Assembly: GCF_008831285.2 (NCBI RefSeq)
Contig: NC_045148.1
Location: forward strand, 62,001 to 126,000
Direction of reading: 5' to 3'
Source: Nymphaea colorata
Taxonomy: Eukaryota; Streptophyta; Magnoliopsida; Nymphaeales; Nymphaeaceae
DNA length: 64,000 bases
Each line of letters starts with the position of its first letter. The first letter of the stretch is position 1. Both the position numbers and the translations under genes were made by a program. The notes under the pieces were generated by a model. The model saw only the letters and a list, made by a program, of their open reading frames with translations. It did no database searches and was not told the origin of the DNA. Below are positions 60,163 to 64,000 of this stretch, in pieces.

Positions 60163-63100
60163 AGTACAAGTCTTGTAATCCCAATTTGCTCTTAAGAATT
60201 GAGAACTGATTTTTCCCCAATGCCTTGGTGAAGATATCTGCAACTTGGTTTGAGGATGTAACGTATAATGTTCTGATTAGGCCAGATTTGATATAGTCTC
60301 GAACAAGGTGGCAATCAATCTCTATGTGTTTCGTCCACTCATGAAACAGGATTGGTTGAGATTTGAATAGCTGCACGATTATCACAGTAAATCTCAATAG
60401 GAGTTGTGATGTGTACCTGAAGATCTGATAACAAGGATTTTAACAAAAAAACTTCACATGCAACATTTGCAAGAGCACGGTATTTTGCCTCCGTAGATGA
60501 TCTAGATACTGTTGGTTGTTGTTTTGTCTTCCAAGAAACTAAATTGTTTTCCAAGAAGATGCAAAAACCAGTGATCGATTTTCTTGTTTCTCTGCAAGCA
60601 CCCCAATCCGCATCACAAAAGGCCTTAATCTGAAAATTGACTTTTGCTGAAACTAGCAAACCTTGACCAGGGTTCTGTTTTAGATATCTTACAACTCTGA
60701 GAGCAGTAGCAAGGTGTTCTGTCCGAGGTCTTTGCATAAATCTGCTGAGTATATTTACTGCATATAGAATGTCTGGTCTTGATATTGTTAAGTAGATTAG
60801 TTTACCAACCAACCTACGATAACAACTTGGATTCTTTAAGAGTTCTCCATCATTTTGGTATATGAACTTCTGTTGTTCCATGGGTGTTTCAGTAGGTTTC
60901 ACATTTATACAGTTAGCTTCCTCCAAGATTTCTAAACAATACTTTCGCTGTGACATATAAATTCCCTCTTTGTTTCTAGACAGCTCAATGCCTAGGAAGT
61001 AGTTTAAGTTGCCAAGGTCCTTCATATGGAAGACAAAATTGAGACCTTTAGTTGATCTATAAACTTCTGATTGCTACCTGCAATTACTAAATCATCCACA
61101 TAAACAACAATAGCACAAAATATTTCACATTTACAATATGTAAACACGGAATAGTCAGCTTTTGACTGCTTGAAGCCAAACTTTTCTAGTGTAGTTGAGA
61201 GCTTTTGGAACCAGTTGCGTGGAGCTTGTCGTAAGCCATACAGGGATTTCTGCAATCTGCACACGCGTGTCTCCCCCTCTTCCTCAAATTCAGGAGGCAA
61301 TGTCATAAACACTCTTTCTTCAATAACACCATGAAGAAAGGCGTTGCATACATCCATTTGTTGCAACACCCAATTCCTCTTAACTGCGACTGAAAGTAAA
61401 CATCTAATTGTAGTCATTTTAGCTACTGGTGCAAATGTCTCGTGAAAATCCTGCCCTTCAATTTGTGCAAAGCCTTTATCTACCAAACGAGCTTTATGCC
61501 TCTCGATCTGACCATCAGCCCTATACTTAGTCTTATACACCCATTTGCATCCTATGGGTGTTATCCCTTTTGGACAATGTTCAAGTGTCCATGTACCGTT
61601 TTCTTCCAAGGCTTTAATTTCTGCTGTCATTGCATCTTTCCAACAAGTGAACTGATTTGCTTCTTCAAAACATGTTGGATCAGGTTGAACAGAAATATTG
61701 ACTAAAAATGCCTGATGTATAGGAGAGAAATTTTGAAATGAGACAACGAAAGACAAAGGAAATTTTGTTGTTGACTTTTTTCCAGATTATGATTGTTTAG
61801 TAGCCCTTGTGGTAGATACATTGCAGTAAAAATCTCTAAGCAGCACTGAAGGTTTCTGAACCCGTAATGAGTGACGAGGTTTTGATTGATATGTTTGTCC
61901 AGGATTTGGGATATTATGGGCAAACTGATTTTGCTTATATGAGGTATGTGGGCATTCATGGTCAATTGAGATATTTTGGTCTAAGCTTGCTGATTCATGA
62001 GTAGCCTTATGAGTCGATTCAACTGGCACATTAGATAGTTCACATCTGTTTTGAAACTCATAGTCTTCAACATTATTGTCGCTTATGGGAAGAGGCACAA
62101 CGGCAGATTCAGCTAGTTCTTTTAATGTGGAGTAAGGAAACACTTTTTCATGAAAACAACATCTCTACTAATGAGGAGTTTTCTATTTTCTAAATCATAA
62201 AATAAGCAGGCCTTTCTGCCAAAAGGGTAACCAAGGAAGACACATTTTCGTGCTCTTTTATCAAACTTGTCATTAGGATTTAGATTGGTTGCAAAACATA
62301 AGCAACCAAAAACCCTTAGGTGTGAATAATTTGGTTTCCTTTGGAAGAGTTTTTCAAATGGTGTCCTTTTTTCAAGTAGTAGGGAAGGTGTTCGATTAAT
62401 TAAATATGTTGCTGTCATTACACACTCACCCCAAAACCTATTTGGCAACTTTACTTGAAATTTTAAGGCACGTGCAACCGACAGGAGGTGACGGTGTTTT
62501 CTTTCGACTACACCGTTCTGCTGGGGTGTATACGCACAACTTAACTCATGAATTATTCCTATTTCCTTGAACAGTTGTTCCATTTCATGAGAAATGAACT
62601 CCATCCCATTATCTGACCTTAGTTTTAAAATAGTTGTATCAAACTGATTTTCAACTAAATTAATAAATCATTTTATGTTGTCCTTTTTTTCATATTTGTG
62701 CCTCATCAAAAATATCCAAGTGGATCTAGTAAAGTCATCTACTATGCGCAGAAAATAATGAGCACTTGACATTGATTCCTGTGCATATGGTCCCCATATG
62801 TCACAGTGCACAAGTTCAAAGGCTCTTAAAGAAGTGATTTCACTTGCATCAAAAAGCAATCTAGCTTGTTTTGCCATTGAACACACCTCACATAGGCATT
62901 CAGAGAACTTTACCTCATGACAACATTCAGAAAACAACTTATTTCTAGTCATAGATGGATGACCCAATCTCATGTGCCAGAGATCGAGATGCATACCAGG
63001 TGAATACACTGTGGTGGAGACAAAATTTCTAAGATCTGGACAGGTAGAGCTTAGATTCCTGGTGCCACTTAGGTTAGGATGCAAACTAGTTGTTGTGCTG

Positions 63101-63532
63101 TTTGAGATATCTAAGCAATATAGTCCACCTTTCAGGCTATCAGCTCCAATCATCATCCTGGATGTTAAGTCCTGCAGGAAGCAACAAGAAGCATTGAAGG
63201 TAAGTTCACTGTTAGAGGATTTCAGTAACTGATAAAAGATTAAACCTGAATTTGGGAACATACAACACATTGGACAATGATAAGCCAAGAAGCAAGGTAA
63301 CACTTCCCTTATGAGTTGCATAGACGAACTGGTTATTAGAAAGGCGAACAGGGTATGGTTTCTCAAATTTGATGACGTTAGAGATAACTGAAATAGTTGA
63401 CGTCATATGATCACTGACACCACTGTCAATGATCCAGACGTCACTCGAAGAGGTCGACATACCTGCAAAGTTGACTTGGGATGATGAGCCCTTGTCCTTA
63501 AGAAGTTGGACAAATTTCATATATTCCTCCAT
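60152..63532 (-). pseudogene. Broken Copia pol of element 2
   Basis: From high to low coordinates. The protease has WIIDSGVSDH near 63415-63445 (valine where alanine is usual). GAG-pre-integrase has LWHMRLGHPS and CEVCSMAKQAR at 62870-62970. The integrase core has CDIWGPYAQ near 62785 and continues through QQNGVVERKHRH to 62122. Reverse transcriptase is at 61022-61756 with the YVDD site near 61095-61110. RNase H has FCDADWGAC, SSTEAKYRAL and YCDNRAAIQ at 60370-60640. Breaks occur near 63366-63212, 62668-62604, 62143, 61787-61756, 61025 and 60397-60339. Most motifs survive, so the damage is light to moderate. Part of the apparent damage could be sequence error. Confidence 0.9.
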
Positions 63533-63562
63533 GGTAAAAGAAGGAACAAGTTCTTTGCTAGT

Positions 63563-64000
63563 TTAAGACATATTGGCATCAGGAATCAGATCACCATTGG
63601 TTGAAGCAGGTGCAACAAACACAGGTTCAGAGTTTTTTTCATTTGTAGCAGGTTTGTCACCACGTCCTTTGTCAGACCGGAATGTGGCATTGTTGTTTGA
63701 CGTTGGGTAACCATGCAGTTTGTAACAACGTTCTCTAGTATGTCCAGGAATTTGGCAGTACGTACATGTCACCTGAGGACGCCTCTAATATTTTCCCTTG
63801 TGTGAGCATGACCCACCAGTGTTGGACATCAGACTGATATGCTCAGAGGATGGAAGCAGACTTGCCTCCCTTTGTTTTTCTTCCTGTAGAATCAATGAGT
63901 ACACTTTTCCAAGAGAGGGTAAAGGTTCAATAAGAAGAATCTGACCTCGAATGGCATTGTAGGAGTCATTTAACCCCATCAGAAATTGAATGACCTTCTC
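63563..64000 (-). pseudogene. Copia gag, C-terminal part, element 2 (runs off window)
   Basis: Two minus-strand pieces. 63785-64000 carries the gag core end (LNDSYNAIRGQILLIEPLPS, LILQEEKQREASLL). 63563-63772 carries an intact CX2CX4HX4C zinc knuckle (CTYCQIPGHTRERC). A stop separates them near 63785. The N-terminal gag and the 5' LTR are outside the window. Confidence 0.85.

Larger units (their letters stand above)
59757..64000 (-). mobile_element. Copia LTR retrotransposon 2, 3' part (cut by window end)
   Basis: Minus-orientated element whose gag, zinc knuckle, protease, integrase, reverse transcriptase, RNase H, polypurine tract and 3' LTR lie in the window; the 5' LTR and start of gag lie beyond 64000. 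Gene order places it in Copia. It resembles element 1 (shared LNDSYNAIRGQ in gag, CDIWGPYAQ in integrase, a similar polypurine tract) but its LTR is different in sequence, so it is a related family and not a copy. Pol is split into about seven frames by shifts and stops, so it is probably inactive. Confidence 0.92.

Overview
This is nuclear DNA of a flowering plant. It has spliced genes with GT-AG introns, AT-rich intergenic DNA full of microsatellites, two Copia-type LTR retrotransposons, a Tourist-like MITE family, and plant-specific protein families (GT-2 trihelix factor, PAN/B-lectin protein, PPR protein). The first exons of the isocitrate dehydrogenase and PAN-lectin genes are GC-rich against AT-rich surroundings, as is common in monocots and some early-diverging angiosperms. 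I cannot name the species.

Layout. 1-2.5 kb: no recognisable gene. 2.8-8.5 kb, minus strand: a complete four-exon gene for a regulatory subunit of mitochondrial NAD-dependent isocitrate dehydrogenase. Its third intron carries a tandem duplication that copied the end of exon 3. 8.5-15.4 kb: intergenic DNA with a MITE and short tandem duplications. 15.4-27.2 kb and 27.3-41.6 kb: two direct, diverged copies of one large block. Copy B holds an intact PETAL LOSS-like trihelix gene (32.7-34.8 kb). Copy A holds only a decayed first exon of that gene and has lost the second exon. Copy A also received a Copia element (16.1-21.2 kb, 5-bp target duplication) and a MITE (21.5-21.8 kb, TTA duplication); the matching positions in copy B are empty. 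Copy B carries a ten-copy 72-bp minisatellite and a TRIM-like LTR fragment that copy A lacks.

41.6-50.7 kb: repeat-rich DNA with several relatives of one short AT-rich family. 50.7-54.8 kb, plus strand: a two-exon membrane PAN/B-lectin protein gene resembling Arabidopsis At5g03700. Upstream is a cluster of W-box cores. Exon 1 has an apparent one-base frameshift, and the intron has a SINE-like insert with a perfect hairpin. 58.0-59.0 kb: a broken P-class PPR pseudogene. 59.8-64.0 kb: the 3' part of a second minus-strand Copia element that runs off the window.

The host genes belong to unrelated processes (TCA cycle, transcription, surface lectin), and I see no functional cluster. I found no prokaryote-like or otherwise new multi-gene system. 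The most informative content is the tandem block duplication, which gives two internal empty-site tests, one live and one dead gene copy, and a recently homogenised minisatellite.
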